Source: Sutterella faecalis (lineage in GTDB: Bacteria > Pseudomonadota > Gammaproteobacteria > Burkholderiales > Burkholderiaceae_F). From it: DNA of 64,000 nucleotides. The DNA is taken from assembly GCF_006337085.1 (NCBI RefSeq), contig NZ_CP040882.1, forward strand, positions 558,001 to 622,000, written 5' to 3'. Of this stretch, positions 1 to 8,290 are shown in pieces; position 1 is the stretch's first letter; every line of letters begins with the position of its first letter. The translations under genes were made by a program, and so were the position numbers. The notes under the pieces were generated by a model that did no database searches, was not told where the DNA came from, and worked only from the letters and a program-made list of their open reading frames with translations.

Positions 1-1
1 G

Positions 2-193
2 CCGTCTGATGTGTTGCGAATGTTCGTGACGTCCTTTGTAGCCAACAAAGGACTCCCTTTCACTTTCAGGCTCCCGGATGACAAGGCCGCTAAGAGAGTA
101 TTCAATTCCAAGCATCCGAACATCATCACGCCGCCAATCCGTAATGGTCATGCCGTTTTGCCGGCATCATGGCGCGATGATGACGAAGAATGA
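2..193 (+). CDS. C-terminal fragment of an unidentified protein (runs off the window edge)
   Basis: An open frame enters from the left edge and runs to a TGA at 191-193, ending in an acidic tail (SWRDDDEE). The first in-window start would be GTG at 11, but the frame is open back to base 2, so this is more likely the end of a longer gene. No family is recognised. It converges on the WYL regulator on the opposite strand. It could be a chance frame. Confidence 0.3.
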   Translation, partial: PSDVLRMFVTSFVANKGLPFTFRLPDDKAAKRVFNSKHPNIITPPIRNGHAVLPASWRDDDEE

Positions 194-368
194 GTTTTTC
201 TTCCATCATCCAACCGTGAAGCGGTAGAAAAATCACCAGGACGACGCCTTCCTTTGAGACCGAAGCCGCTGCATGCCGACAAAACGGGTTCCACGGCGCC
301 CATGCCTGCGCCGACGGCATAAGCGCCGGCAAAAGCAAAAGAAGCCAATCGATTTCGTCCGGACGGCA

Positions 369-1358
369 TCAGGCCTTTTCGGCGATCAAAACTTTTTCAA
401 CCTTCCGAATCCCTGCTTTTTCGCGCCAGCCTGCAATCCAGCCGTCAAGAAGCACGGTGTCGTCCATATCAGCCTCAAGCCGCCAGGCGCCGTCGGGTAA
501 TTTCTGAAGCTTCTGAGTCGTATTGAAGGGCGTCTCGGAAAGGTTCCTCGCCGTCTCGGGGCTCGTGAATTCGAGAATCAGCCGCACGCGGCGGCCGTTC
601 GAATAATTGAAGTGCCGTTCGCTGATGTACTTGTCGAGCGAAAAGTCCTCCGGCCTCACTGCCTGGAAGTCAAGCACGCGGGCCTCGGAAATGCGGTGAA
701 GCGCGAGATGGCGGTAGTTGTCGTAGCCTGCGAACTGACAGACGAGGTAGAGCCTCTGCTCCTGCTGCACAAGGCCGAGCGGAGACACGTCGGCTTCATT
801 TTGCTCTCCCCGGCTGTTTTCAAACTTCACGTGAAGCATGACGTCCCGATAGAGCGCTTCGCTCACCGCATTGAAAATCCGCTCGAGGATCCTCGGCGGC
901 ATCATCGGCACGCATCCGGAAACAAAGGCAACTTTTTTGAGCCACCGGTTCATTTTGTCCGTCGCCCCCTGCTCCTTGAGGGAGAGGCTCGCCTTGTCGA
1001 AGAGGTACCTGAGCGACCCGGATATGGGAGCGGGTAGCTGGTAGTGCATATGCTCTTCAAAAAGGCGGATGAGGAGGCTCTGCGTCGGCGGAAGATTGTC
1101 GATCACGAGGTCAGCATCCGGAACGCTCCTTCTATAGCCGTAGGGGCGATTGGTCTTGTCGACATCTATTTGCAGCTCGTCGCATTCGCGCATGCTTTCA
1201 AGAATGCGCTGCAGTCGTCTCGGAGAAAGCTCCATTCCGAGTTCTGCGAGATTCTGCTGAATCTGAGAAGCGGTAATCCAGTGCCGCGGAATTTGCTTGA
1301 GAATCGTGATGACGATGAGCGCATCGGAAATGTTGTTCTGATTGGCAACGCGCGGCAT
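369..1358 (-). CDS. WYL-domain transcriptional regulator
   Basis: 329 aa. The N-terminal ~90 residues form a winged-helix unit (ITASQIQQNLAELGMELSPRRLQRIL), followed from about residue 140 by a WYL domain with the core strand RLYLVCQF and the usual downstream block (HLALHRISEARVL, then DKYISERHF), and a WCX-like C-terminal segment. Regulators of this YafY/DeoR-like family bind DNA with the N-terminal part and sense a ligand, in some cases nucleic acid, through the WYL domain. The gene stands alone between the left-edge frame and the dcuC operon terminator. Its target cannot be read from context. The ATG at 1356-1358 is used. Confidence 0.85.
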   Translation of the reverse strand: MPRVANQNNISDALIVITILKQIPRHWITASQIQQNLAELGMELSPRRLQRILESMRECDELQIDVDKTNRPYGYRRSVPDADLVIDNLPPTQSLLIRLFEEHMHYQLPAPISGSLRYLFDKASLSLKEQGATDKMNRWLKKVAFVSGCVPMMPPRILERIFNAVSEALYRDVMLHVKFENSRGEQNEADVSPLGLVQQEQRLYLVCQFAGYDNYRHLALHRISEARVLDFQAVRPEDFSLDKYISERHFNYSNGRRVRLILEFTSPETARNLSETPFNTTQKLQKLPDGAWRLEADMDDTVLLDGWIAGWREKAGIRKVEKVLIAEKA

Positions 1359-1462
1359 GAGAAGTGCTCCGGAGTGGTTGGGTTCAAAGTATTCTAGCCG
1401 TATAGCACATCGGGCGACGATTTATGTCGCATCGGCATTCTTCCTTCTGCGTCTTGCGAAAA

Positions 1463-1500
1463 GAAAAGCTCCCCGGGACGAGATGCCTCCGGAGAGCTTA
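1463..1500 (-). terminator. Terminator of the lyase-dcuC operon
   Basis: On the minus strand an 11-bp stem (AAGCTCTCCGG with CCGGGGAGCTT, one mismatch) is followed by CTTTTCTTTTC. It lies just past the dcuC stop. Confidence 0.7.
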
Positions 1501-1529
1501 AGCGTAAGATCGACTGCGTTGTCCGGCGA

Positions 1530-2900
1530 TCACCCGAAGAGGATCTGATTCACAATGAGGGTCGTGAGGAGGCCGAGAACCATCGGAATCCAGGTGCGGC
1601 GGACGATCGCAACCGGGGAGACGCCGGCGGCGCCCGCTACCGCGATGATGACGCCCGCAACCGGCGACATGGCGCGAAGCATGCCGGAGGCAAACTGCAT
1701 CGGGGTCACCAGCGCTTCAACCGAGCCGCCAAGGCCTGCGGCCACATCCGGCGCCAGCGTCGCGAAGGAGGAATAAGCGCCGACGCCCGAGCCTGTGAGG
1801 AAGGTCACCACAGAGACAATGCCCGTGAGGAGCACCGTCATGGCGCCCATGCCGGCGCCGACGCCCTGCGCGGATTTGATGAGCGCATCAATGAGCCCTG
1901 ATGTCTGAAGGCCGGTCGCGAAGAATTCCGCACAGATGATGAGCGCGACAATGCCCGCGAACATCTTCCCCATCGACTGGAACATTGCCATCGCGTCCTT
2001 GAAGATCTTCTTCACATCGCGAAGACGAATGATCTCAATGATGACGACGCCGGTCCAGACCATGAAGAGCGCGGCAATCGTGTCGAGCTTCACGGAAGCC
2101 ACAACGAGCTTTGAGAAGATGATGAGAAGCGCAATGGGGAGCACCGGGAAGATGGCGTACCACTTCGGAACCTTCGGGGCATCCACCGCCTTCACGGCAG
2201 CCGCTTCGGCGTAAACGTCGTCATTCTTCTTGTCGTACCAGCGCTGCACGAAGTAGTGCGCAATGCAGCAGACGATGAGGGTCGGTACGGCGAGCGGGAG
2301 CTGATACTGAACGAGGTAGATGATCGGATCGAGGCCCGCAACCTTGGCGGCGAGGTTCGCCGTGCCGGCGGTCGGCGTGAAGGTCATGCCGGCGGAGGTG
2401 CCGATCACGGCAGCAGCCGCTGCCGGTGACGTTCCCACAGCTTTCAGAATCGGGAAAAGCGCAACAAGCAGCAGCATTGCGAGCCCGGCGGCAGACGGAA
2501 TCACCATCACGAGAATCTGCCCGACAAGATAGCCGGCAGCAAGGACAACATAAGGCGCGCGGAGCTTCGCGAGGGGCTTCACGGCAATATCAACCAGCGC
2601 CTTGGCCGCGCCGATGCGGTCCATGTAGGCTGCAAAGCCGCCCGCCGTCATGATGAGAAAGCCGATCCCGGAACTCTGCTTCGTTGCAATGCTTTTGAAC
2701 GTTGCAAAGATGTCGAAGAGCCAGAAGCCGGAGGGCTTCACGCCTTTGGGCAGGAAGCTCGCGTCTCCCACAAGCGCGACGCAGACGAGGATGACGAGGC
2801 CTGCAAAGAGAAGAACGAGATGCGTCTGATAGCGCTTGAGAAGCGCCCAGCCGGCAATGATCGTGACGATCACTGCAACCCATGGCAAGAATGCAGACAT
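1530..2900 (-). CDS. dcuC: DcuC-family anaerobic C4-dicarboxylate carrier
   Basis: 456 aa, almost wholly hydrophobic, about 12 membrane segments, the usual size of the DcuC family. Recognisable features are the glycine/threonine-rich half-membrane loops (VIGTSAGMTFTPTAGTANLA near residue 165 and FLTGSGVGAYSSFATLAPDV near 370), typical of ion-transporter re-entrant loops. DcuC carriers exchange or export succinate, fumarate and malate in anaerobic fumarate respiration. The gene starts 58 bases after the stop of the lyase gene on the same strand, so the pair probably forms an operon in which the lyase releases fumarate and this protein moves C4 acids. A GGAG ribosome site precedes the ATG. Confidence 0.85.
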   Translation of the reverse strand: MSAFLPWVAVIVTIIAGWALLKRYQTHLVLLFAGLVILVCVALVGDASFLPKGVKPSGFWLFDIFATFKSIATKQSSGIGFLIMTAGGFAAYMDRIGAAKALVDIAVKPLAKLRAPYVVLAAGYLVGQILVMVIPSAAGLAMLLLVALFPILKAVGTSPAAAAAVIGTSAGMTFTPTAGTANLAAKVAGLDPIIYLVQYQLPLAVPTLIVCCIAHYFVQRWYDKKNDDVYAEAAAVKAVDAPKVPKWYAIFPVLPIALLIIFSKLVVASVKLDTIAALFMVWTGVVIIEIIRLRDVKKIFKDAMAMFQSMGKMFAGIVALIICAEFFATGLQTSGLIDALIKSAQGVGAGMGAMTVLLTGIVSVVTFLTGSGVGAYSSFATLAPDVAAGLGGSVEALVTPMQFASGMLRAMSPVAGVIIAVAGAAGVSPVAIVRRTWIPMVLGLLTTLIVNQILFG

Positions 2901-2958
2901 TTTGTTTCTCCAGTGGTTTTACTTTCTTAATTGATTTTTAAGGTATTTTTTTGGCGCG

Positions 2959-4389
2959 TCAGAGATAGCGGCGGAAATCGGCGTCGAGCGCTTCGAGCGC
3001 CTTTTCAACGTGACGTTCGCGCGCCTCAAGCTTCGATTTGAGAGCAAGAAGCGCCGCCTCATCCTCAGCGATCATGGCTTCAATCTCGCCCGGACGGGCG
3101 CTCCCGGCCGTACGGCGGTTTTCAACGATCTTTTTGGGATCGAGCGCATCGCGGAATTCCGCTTCGCTCATCGGGAAGACGGGAGACGCCTCCGGGAATT
3201 CCTCCGTGATCTCCTCGCGGTAGATGCGGACGATTTCGGCATAGGGGAAGTTGAGAGGAAAAAGGCCGTTGGCCCGGGCATAGGACACCATGCGGCTCGC
3301 CATGTGGTGCCCGATCCGGAAAGGAAGCCCGTGCCCGCGCATCAGGCGGTCGGCGATTTCCTGCGAAGCCGTCCAGTCGGAATTAAGTTCCTCGAGCGCC
3401 CGGGCAGGATTGATGCGAAGGCCGTTCAGAACCTTGAGGAACCTTTCGCACATGCCGACCGCGGCCTTCGCCATGCGGCCGTTCTTCGCGACGCTCTTGC
3501 CGTCCGTCATGCCGGGCACCACGTTGTGAACGCGCATGAAGACGGCGTTCATTTCCGAGACGACGTCGGAGCAGTCCGCGCGGCAGTTGTTCATGAGGCC
3601 GGGATTGCGCTTCTGCGGCATGGCCGACGAGACGTAGGTGTTTTCGCCTCCTTCCGCCAGAAGTATCCAGGGGCAGGGCTGCGCGTACTGCACCATGATG
3701 TCGTTCACCATGGAGCCGAGATGGATGGCGACGGATCCGACGATGGACGCAAATTCGAGCGCAGTGTCCACCGGCGCTTCGCAGGTCGCGTCGAAAGCGT
3801 TTCTTACCGGCCGGTCGAATCCGAGCGCCTCAGCCATGCCCTCGCGGTCGAGCGGCCACCCGGTACCGTTCAGAACCATGGCGCCCATGGAGCACATGTT
3901 GTAGCGGGAAAGGTATTCCTCGAGCCGGGCGCGGTCGCGCAGAAGCGGCGCGGCAAAGCCGAGGAGATAGTGCGCGTAGCTTGTCGGCTGCGCCGCCACG
4001 CCGTTCGTGTAGTTGGGAACGATCGTATCGAGGTTGGTTCGGGCGAGCTCGAGAATCTTCTCAATCACACGATCAAAGGCTTCGGCGAAGGTCATTGCGC
4101 GGTCGCGCATGATCGCCATGCGTGTGGTGGAAAGAATGTCCTGGCTCGAGCGGCCGGCGTGGATCGCCGTAACTTCCGGATTCGTCGCGGCGATGAGAAG
4201 CGGCTCATACGCAATGTAGGAGGTCGGGCGCTTCGCCGGATCCTGGTCGCCCGCCTTTTCCACCGCGTCTATGCCCTTTGCGGCAAGGCGCAGAAGCGCT
4301 TCATCAAAAAGACCGTTTCGCCCTTCAACGGCAACCGTCGCCTTGTTGATGGCGGAAATCCAGAAGAACTCATCATGTTCGCGGGCCAT
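2959..4389 (-). CDS. Argininosuccinate lyase / fumarase-superfamily lyase
   Basis: 476 aa, all-helical lyase fold. The superfamily signature GSSxMPxKxNP is present as SSAMPQKRNPGLMNN near residue 285; the HAGRSSQD segment near residue 78 matches the ASL substrate-loop motif. Enzymes of this family cleave an N-succinyl or malate-type substrate to give fumarate. The sequence departs from housekeeping ArgH (for example AGRSSQDILSTTRMA and the C-terminal third), and there is no arg gene nearby. The co-oriented dcuC points to catabolism of an aspartate- or succinyl-type adduct, as in EDDS lyase. The exact substrate is not determined. It is divergent from the LysR gene. Confidence 0.7.
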   Translation of the reverse strand: MAREHDEFFWISAINKATVAVEGRNGLFDEALLRLAAKGIDAVEKAGDQDPAKRPTSYIAYEPLLIAATNPEVTAIHAGRSSQDILSTTRMAIMRDRAMTFAEAFDRVIEKILELARTNLDTIVPNYTNGVAAQPTSYAHYLLGFAAPLLRDRARLEEYLSRYNMCSMGAMVLNGTGWPLDREGMAEALGFDRPVRNAFDATCEAPVDTALEFASIVGSVAIHLGSMVNDIMVQYAQPCPWILLAEGGENTYVSSAMPQKRNPGLMNNCRADCSDVVSEMNAVFMRVHNVVPGMTDGKSVAKNGRMAKAAVGMCERFLKVLNGLRINPARALEELNSDWTASQEIADRLMRGHGLPFRIGHHMASRMVSYARANGLFPLNFPYAEIVRIYREEITEEFPEASPVFPMSEAEFRDALDPKKIVENRRTAGSARPGEIEAMIAEDEAALLALKSKLEARERHVEKALEALDADFRRYL

Positions 4390-4593
4390 GCTTTTCTTTC
4401 CCTTCGTTGATTCTGAGAATGCCGAGACGGTTTTGTCTCTCTCTGGTTCCGCAGTTTCCGCCCTGGAGCGACTTCTGACAACGACTTTTCGAGCAAACTA
4501 ATTTTGCGGATTGCGCAAAATAGAATCTTCCTCCCCAGCGCCGATTAGTAGGAGAATGACAGTCATGGAAAAGCGCACTTCGAGGAGAAGACC

Positions 4594-5580
4594 ATGCCGA
4601 AAACCGACGACCTCTCTGCATGGCGGCAGTTTCTCTGCTTTGCCCGAACCGGAACCTTGTCGGCCGCAGCGAAGGCGCTTGAAACGGAGCCCTCCTCGCT
4701 CTCTCGCGCCATCGCCGGACTCGAGAAGGCGCTCGGGACGGAACTCATTCAGCATAATTCCCGCCCACTCAGGCTGACGTCGGCCGGGAAAACCGCGCAA
4801 AAGCGCATGGAAACCATCCTTCGCGCTCACGATTCGCTCATGACGAGCCTCATGGATGAGAATCGAACGCTTGACGGAAGCATCCGGCTCTCTTCAGCGC
4901 CGGGCTTTGCCTCGCGACGGCTGACGCCGCTCCTCTCTGAATTTCAGAATGCACATCCCGGCATTCGGATTGAGATCCTCTCGGGCCTCCAGGAGGCGGA
5001 ACTCAAAAAAGGCCTCTGCGAGGTCGCGACGCTCACGGGCGAACCGAAGATCTCGGGTCTCATCTACATGAGCCGGGGACGAAACGTCTATCTCCCGGCG
5101 GCAAGTCCCGGATACATCCGCCGACACGGCATGCCGGTCAACCCGGAAGATCTGAAGCAGCATACGGGCTACATCTACAACGGCCCCGTGAGGAGCGAAA
5201 CGCGCGTGCTTTTCCGCGGCAGCCGGGAAGCGCCCGTGCAGTTTGCGCATTCGATACGCTCAACCGACATCCTCGCCATCCGCAATGCGCTCCTGAGCGA
5301 CATGGGAGTCGCCGTCGACATGCCGCTTGTTCAGATTGCCGAGGACATTGCTGACGGCCGGCTCGTACCGATCCTCCCTGGCTGGTTTCATCCTCCCGTC
5401 GAATGCTTCATCGCCACCAACCGCGATGCCTGGCACCAGAAGCGCGTGCGCGTCTTTCTTGAATGGTACGCACGCGCCATGCAGAGCCTCTTCTTTTCCT
5501 ACGAGGAAAAGGTCTCGCCCATCGTGGGACTGCCGCCTGATGTCGGCCATCCCGATCGAAATAAAATTTTCCGGTCCTGA
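4594..5580 (+). CDS. LysR-family transcriptional regulator
   Basis: 328 aa. The N-terminal winged HTH is clear (FARTGTLSAAAKALETEPSSLSRAIAGLEKALGTELI, residues 15-50), followed by a periplasmic-binding-protein-like effector domain from about residue 95. A GAGGAGAAG ribosome site lies 4 bases before the ATG. It is transcribed away from the lyase-dcuC pair with a shared 204-bp intergenic region, the classic arrangement for a LysR protein controlling its divergent neighbours. The inducer is unknown; a C4 acid or the lyase substrate is a reasonable guess. Confidence 0.88.
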   Translation: MPKTDDLSAWRQFLCFARTGTLSAAAKALETEPSSLSRAIAGLEKALGTELIQHNSRPLRLTSAGKTAQKRMETILRAHDSLMTSLMDENRTLDGSIRLSSAPGFASRRLTPLLSEFQNAHPGIRIEILSGLQEAELKKGLCEVATLTGEPKISGLIYMSRGRNVYLPAASPGYIRRHGMPVNPEDLKQHTGYIYNGPVRSETRVLFRGSREAPVQFAHSIRSTDILAIRNALLSDMGVAVDMPLVQIAEDIADGRLVPILPGWFHPPVECFIATNRDAWHQKRVRVFLEWYARAMQSLFFSYEEKVSPIVGLPPDVGHPDRNKIFRS

Positions 5581-5626
5581 AAGTGCGGAGCTATCCGATC
5601 AGGACGCCGGCAAAAACCGGTTCAGT

Positions 5627-5676
5627 CGATCAGGGAAGCAGCAAGGGTGCTGTGCGCTGCCTCCCCTGATTTTGTT
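5627..5676 (+). terminator. Probable terminator of the LysR gene
   Basis: An imperfect stem (ATCAGGGAAGCAGC with GCTGCCTCCCCTGAT) is followed by TTTTGTT. The rest of 5,677-5,878 is AT-rich with no further recognisable feature. Confidence 0.5.
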
Positions 5677-5878
5677 GTCTGATGGTGGAAGTACAACAAA
5701 CATCAAAACACCAGATTGCCCAATTTCCAACAAACAAATGCCGATGCCTGATCGGGGTTTATTCCTATTCCGCCTATTCGATGCCAGAAACCGATATTTT
5801 TTATTTTATCAGCCAAATAAGATCAAAAACGCAAAATAGAAATAAACTCTCCCGCATTTATATCTCGATATTAATAAA

Positions 5879-6244
5879 TTACTTCATCAATCTGAGAAAT
5901 TGCGGATTTCTAATTGTTATGAAAAGGTGATCTTTATATTCTTCAATTTCGCCCTGAGCGCAAATTCGATTTCCTATGAGCGCCCTTAAATTTCCGAATC
6001 GACCTTCAACTTCCTGAAGATTGTTCCTCCAAACTTGAACAGACAGATGCTCATTTGGGTAAGACCTTCCAAGATTAAGAAGGACTCGTTTCTTTTGTTC
6101 GGTCACCTGAACAACATTGCCGCAGACAAGATGCTTCTCCCCAACATGAAGGGGTGCCTTGATTGAATCCAGAGTAGCCGAGGAGACTGGCACCGATAGT
6201 GCAAGCAATACGATTGCAGAAAATAACGAAATCTTATTTTTCAT
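5879..6244 (-). CDS. Secreted OB-fold-like small protein, paralogue of the neighbour's C-terminal domain
   Basis: 121 aa with a Sec signal peptide (MKNKISLFSAIVLLALSVPVSSA). The mature part looks like a five-strand OB-type barrel: HLVCGNVVQV, VLLNLGRSYPNEHLSVQVW, ICAQGEIEEY, LFITIRNPQF. It aligns along its length with the last ~85 residues of the upstream protein (VLCGQLVQV, FLNFVHSYPEAVFTGVI, VCISGILTQY, YQINLTVNSQW), including both cysteines, which may form a disulphide in the periplasm. The start overlaps the end of that gene by 11 bases, so the two are translationally coupled. Function unknown; similar OB folds occur in secreted nucleic-acid-binding proteins. Base composition is much more AT-rich than the flanks. 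Confidence 0.6.
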   Translation of the reverse strand: MKNKISLFSAIVLLALSVPVSSATLDSIKAPLHVGEKHLVCGNVVQVTEQKKRVLLNLGRSYPNEHLSVQVWRNNLQEVEGRFGNLRALIGNRICAQGEIEEYKDHLFITIRNPQFLRLMK

Positions 6245-7469
6245 TTCTGACCCATTGAGAATTAACAGTTAAATTAATTTGATACTTATTCCCATATTGT
6301 GTCAATATGCCCGATATGCAAACATTGCTATTCAGTAATCTATTGATTCCCTGAAATTCAGTAACGCTCTCATCTGCTATGACCCCTGTAAAAACGGCTT
6401 CAGGGTAGGAATGAACAAAATTAAGGAACGTCCATTTCTTATAGCTTTTTACCTGGACAAGCTGTCCGCAAAGCACAACTTGGCTTCCAATGTAGGGCTG
6501 CAGGTCTCCCTCATTTATTGGCCAAAGCGCCTCTTTGACCGAAAGGGTTGAAGTCAATTGACTGGGACTCTTGCTCGACTGAGTGACTGAAAGAGGAAAT
6601 GCAGGTTGCCGAGACTGAGAATAATCAATAGGATCATTGTTTTCATTGAATAATTTATCATCACCCCTGCTTACAGCTTGATTATCACGAACATTCCCGG
6701 CTATCTGACTCTCTTTCTGCATTGGAGCTGAAGCCTCTTTCTGAATGCCCTCTTCCCTACTAGCAGCGGCAAGAACAGCATTTTCTGTTTTTTCAGGTGC
6801 TGAGGAAGATCTTGCAATATCTCTGCCAAATATGAGACATGCAGCAGCAAAAATAACAATACCTATTCCTGCATAAGCTGCCAATGAAATTTTATTAGTT
6901 GCCGATTTATGCTCTTCTTCAGCCCTGGATACCAAAGCTTCTGCACGCTGAAGCGTTTGAAGGACTTCAGACTCAATTTTCCTGACTTCAGATCCTTGTT
7001 GTTTGACTTCCGCTGTTGCCTTCTTTTGCTCTGCATCACGGAGTTCTTTTAAACGAAATGCTTGCGACTGCTCTTTAAGAATAGCCCGTATTTCAGCAAT
7101 AACTTTCTTCGGGTTATTCAGCCAATATTTATTCGCATAACGCAAGAGCTGGCATTTAACATTTGCAAGAAGTTCATTCTGTCTGTAAAGAAAATCTTCC
7201 CAATCCTTATATTCCTTTAATTTCGTAAATCCATCGAGTTCAATTGCTATAGCAAAACCTTTGGCAGGATCAGAAATTAGGAAATCAATGCGTCTGATTC
7301 GCCCTTCACTATCGAGAAAAGGATATTGCGGATAAACAGAATCCGGAGTCACTTCCGGAATTTGCGTCAGAATTTCTTTAACAAAACGAACCTCGAAATC
7401 AACCGGATGCTGCATTTCAGATGAGTGTCCGGCGATCCAGCTCTGCCAAGCCTCATTTCTAGAATTCAA
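6234..7469 (-). CDS. PD-(D/E)XK-nuclease-like / coiled coil / TM / periplasmic OB-fold fusion
   Basis: 411 aa with four parts. Residues ~20-135 resemble DUF2726/DUF559-type PD-(D/E)XK nucleases: an early Glu (DFEVRFVKEIL), RRIDFLI supplying the Asp, AIELDG supplying the Glu, then RQNELL and LLRYANKYWLNNPKKVIAEI. Residues ~140-190 are a charged coiled coil. Residues ~193-214 are one membrane helix (AAYAGIGIVIFAAACLIFG). After a Ser/Gln-rich linker, the last ~85 residues form the OB-like domain shared with the downstream secreted protein. The predicted topology is a cytoplasmic nuclease tethered to a periplasmic OB domain. An anti-DNA or defence role is inference only. The AT-rich composition suggests acquisition. 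No regulator or methylase is adjacent. Confidence 0.6.
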   Translation of the reverse strand: MNSRNEAWQSWIAGHSSEMQHPVDFEVRFVKEILTQIPEVTPDSVYPQYPFLDSEGRIRRIDFLISDPAKGFAIAIELDGFTKLKEYKDWEDFLYRQNELLANVKCQLLRYANKYWLNNPKKVIAEIRAILKEQSQAFRLKELRDAEQKKATAEVKQQGSEVRKIESEVLQTLQRAEALVSRAEEEHKSATNKISLAAYAGIGIVIFAAACLIFGRDIARSSSAPEKTENAVLAAASREEGIQKEASAPMQKESQIAGNVRDNQAVSRGDDKLFNENNDPIDYSQSRQPAFPLSVTQSSKSPSQLTSTLSVKEALWPINEGDLQPYIGSQVVLCGQLVQVKSYKKWTFLNFVHSYPEAVFTGVIADESVTEFQGINRLLNSNVCISGILTQYGNKYQINLTVNSQWVRNEK

Positions 7470-7616
7470 TTCCTGCTCTCAAATGCCTGAAACAAGATAT
7501 GCCTTAAATTTTGCGGTATTTCTCATGAATCGGTCAAGAATTACTTGATATGTATCTTATGATAATTTAGAGACCTTTCGCTTATTCCACTACGAACCTC
7601 TATCTGGTCATAAGTC

Positions 7617-7845
7617 AGCGGCTCGCCTCCGGACATAGGAACGAGCCGTTTTCAAAGCAAGGCGCTAAGGCGCTCAAGACATTACTGAATCGCCGCAGGC
7701 CAGACAAGTTTCGCCGCCGACGCAGACCATGCCGGCGCGGCCTTGCGCTTCGACGCGACAACTGACGTCACAGCCGTGCCGTCGGTCGCAATGTGGAGTC
7801 TCGGGAAAACGCCCTTATGGCCGTTGTCGTCCCCGCGGATTTGCA
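7617..7845 (-). pseudogene. Decayed copy of the 3' end and terminator of sodC
   Basis: This stretch aligns with the last ~220 bases and the terminator of the intact sodC gene at 8,225-8,503. Shared runs include GCTCAAGACATTACT, CGCCGCAGGC, TCGCCGCCGACG, GCCGTGCCGTC and CGCCCTTATGGCCGTTGTCG. Short deletions and many substitutions have destroyed the frame. It lies on the far side of the relB gene from sodC, so relB is bracketed by an intact and a ruined copy of the same tail. The copied hairpin around 7,619-7,652 (GGCTCG with CGAGCC) corresponds to the sodC terminator. Nothing else is visible in 7,470-7,616 beyond AT-rich promoter-like sequence. Confidence 0.75.
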
Positions 7846-7848
7846 TAA

Positions 7849-8106
7849 CTAATACTTAATGAGCTCATGGCTGACGATATTGCGATTAGCCAGAGAATCC
7901 TCATGCAAGCGCTTTAGATGCTGCATATTGGAAGGAGCGAAAAAGGGATCTGCTTTGGGTTGGAAAGGAAGGCCATTCTCAACAACGAGCTGATTAAGAA
8001 AGACTCGGATTGCCGTAGTCAAGTCCATACCCATACGATTGCAGACCATCTGGGCATCATCACGAAGACTCTGCTCAACGCGTAGCTGAATAGTTGCTGT
8101 GGGCAT
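7849..8106 (-). CDS. RelB/DinJ-family antitoxin (orphan)
   Basis: 85 aa. The N-terminal ribbon-helix-helix pattern TATIQLRVEQSLRDDAQMVCNRMGMDLTTAIRVFLNQLV is characteristic of RelB/DinJ antitoxins, followed by the usual GLPF tail (ENGLPFQPK) and a longer C-terminal toxin-binding extension. In complete modules a RelE/YafQ toxin gene follows at once. Here the next bases are the sodC-tail remnant and there is no toxin frame, so it is an orphan or a relic. TAGCATG-type repeats just upstream of the start (8,107-8,155) could be its own operator. Confidence 0.8.
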   Translation of the reverse strand: MPTATIQLRVEQSLRDDAQMVCNRMGMDLTTAIRVFLNQLVVENGLPFQPKADPFFAPSNMQHLKRLHEDSLANRNIVSHELIKY

Positions 8107-8221
8107 GCTTAATCCATGCTATGAAGTGGATAACAGCCAAAATTTAGCATGCCCTGCATTGCAGTCGCGTCCGGAAAGTCTTCGTAGAGCCAAAGAGCGG
8201 GGCGCGGCACGATTCCCCATA

Positions 8222-8263
8222 GAAAAACGGCCCGCCCCCAGACAGAGGACCGAGCCGTTTCCA
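8222..8263 (-). terminator. sodC terminator
   Basis: On the minus strand AAACGGCTCGG pairs with the GCCGTTT side across a ~15-nt interior and is followed by a T-rich end (GCCGTTTTTCT). It ends transcription from sodC before relB. Confidence 0.65.
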
Positions 8264-8290
8264 ACGTAAAGCGGTCAGACGCTCAAGACA

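Noticed and set aside
3010..4410. 466-codon open frame on the plus strand opposite the lyase gene
   Set aside because: It is rich in Arg, His and Val, as antisense shadows of GC-rich genes are, and lies wholly over a well-identified lyase.
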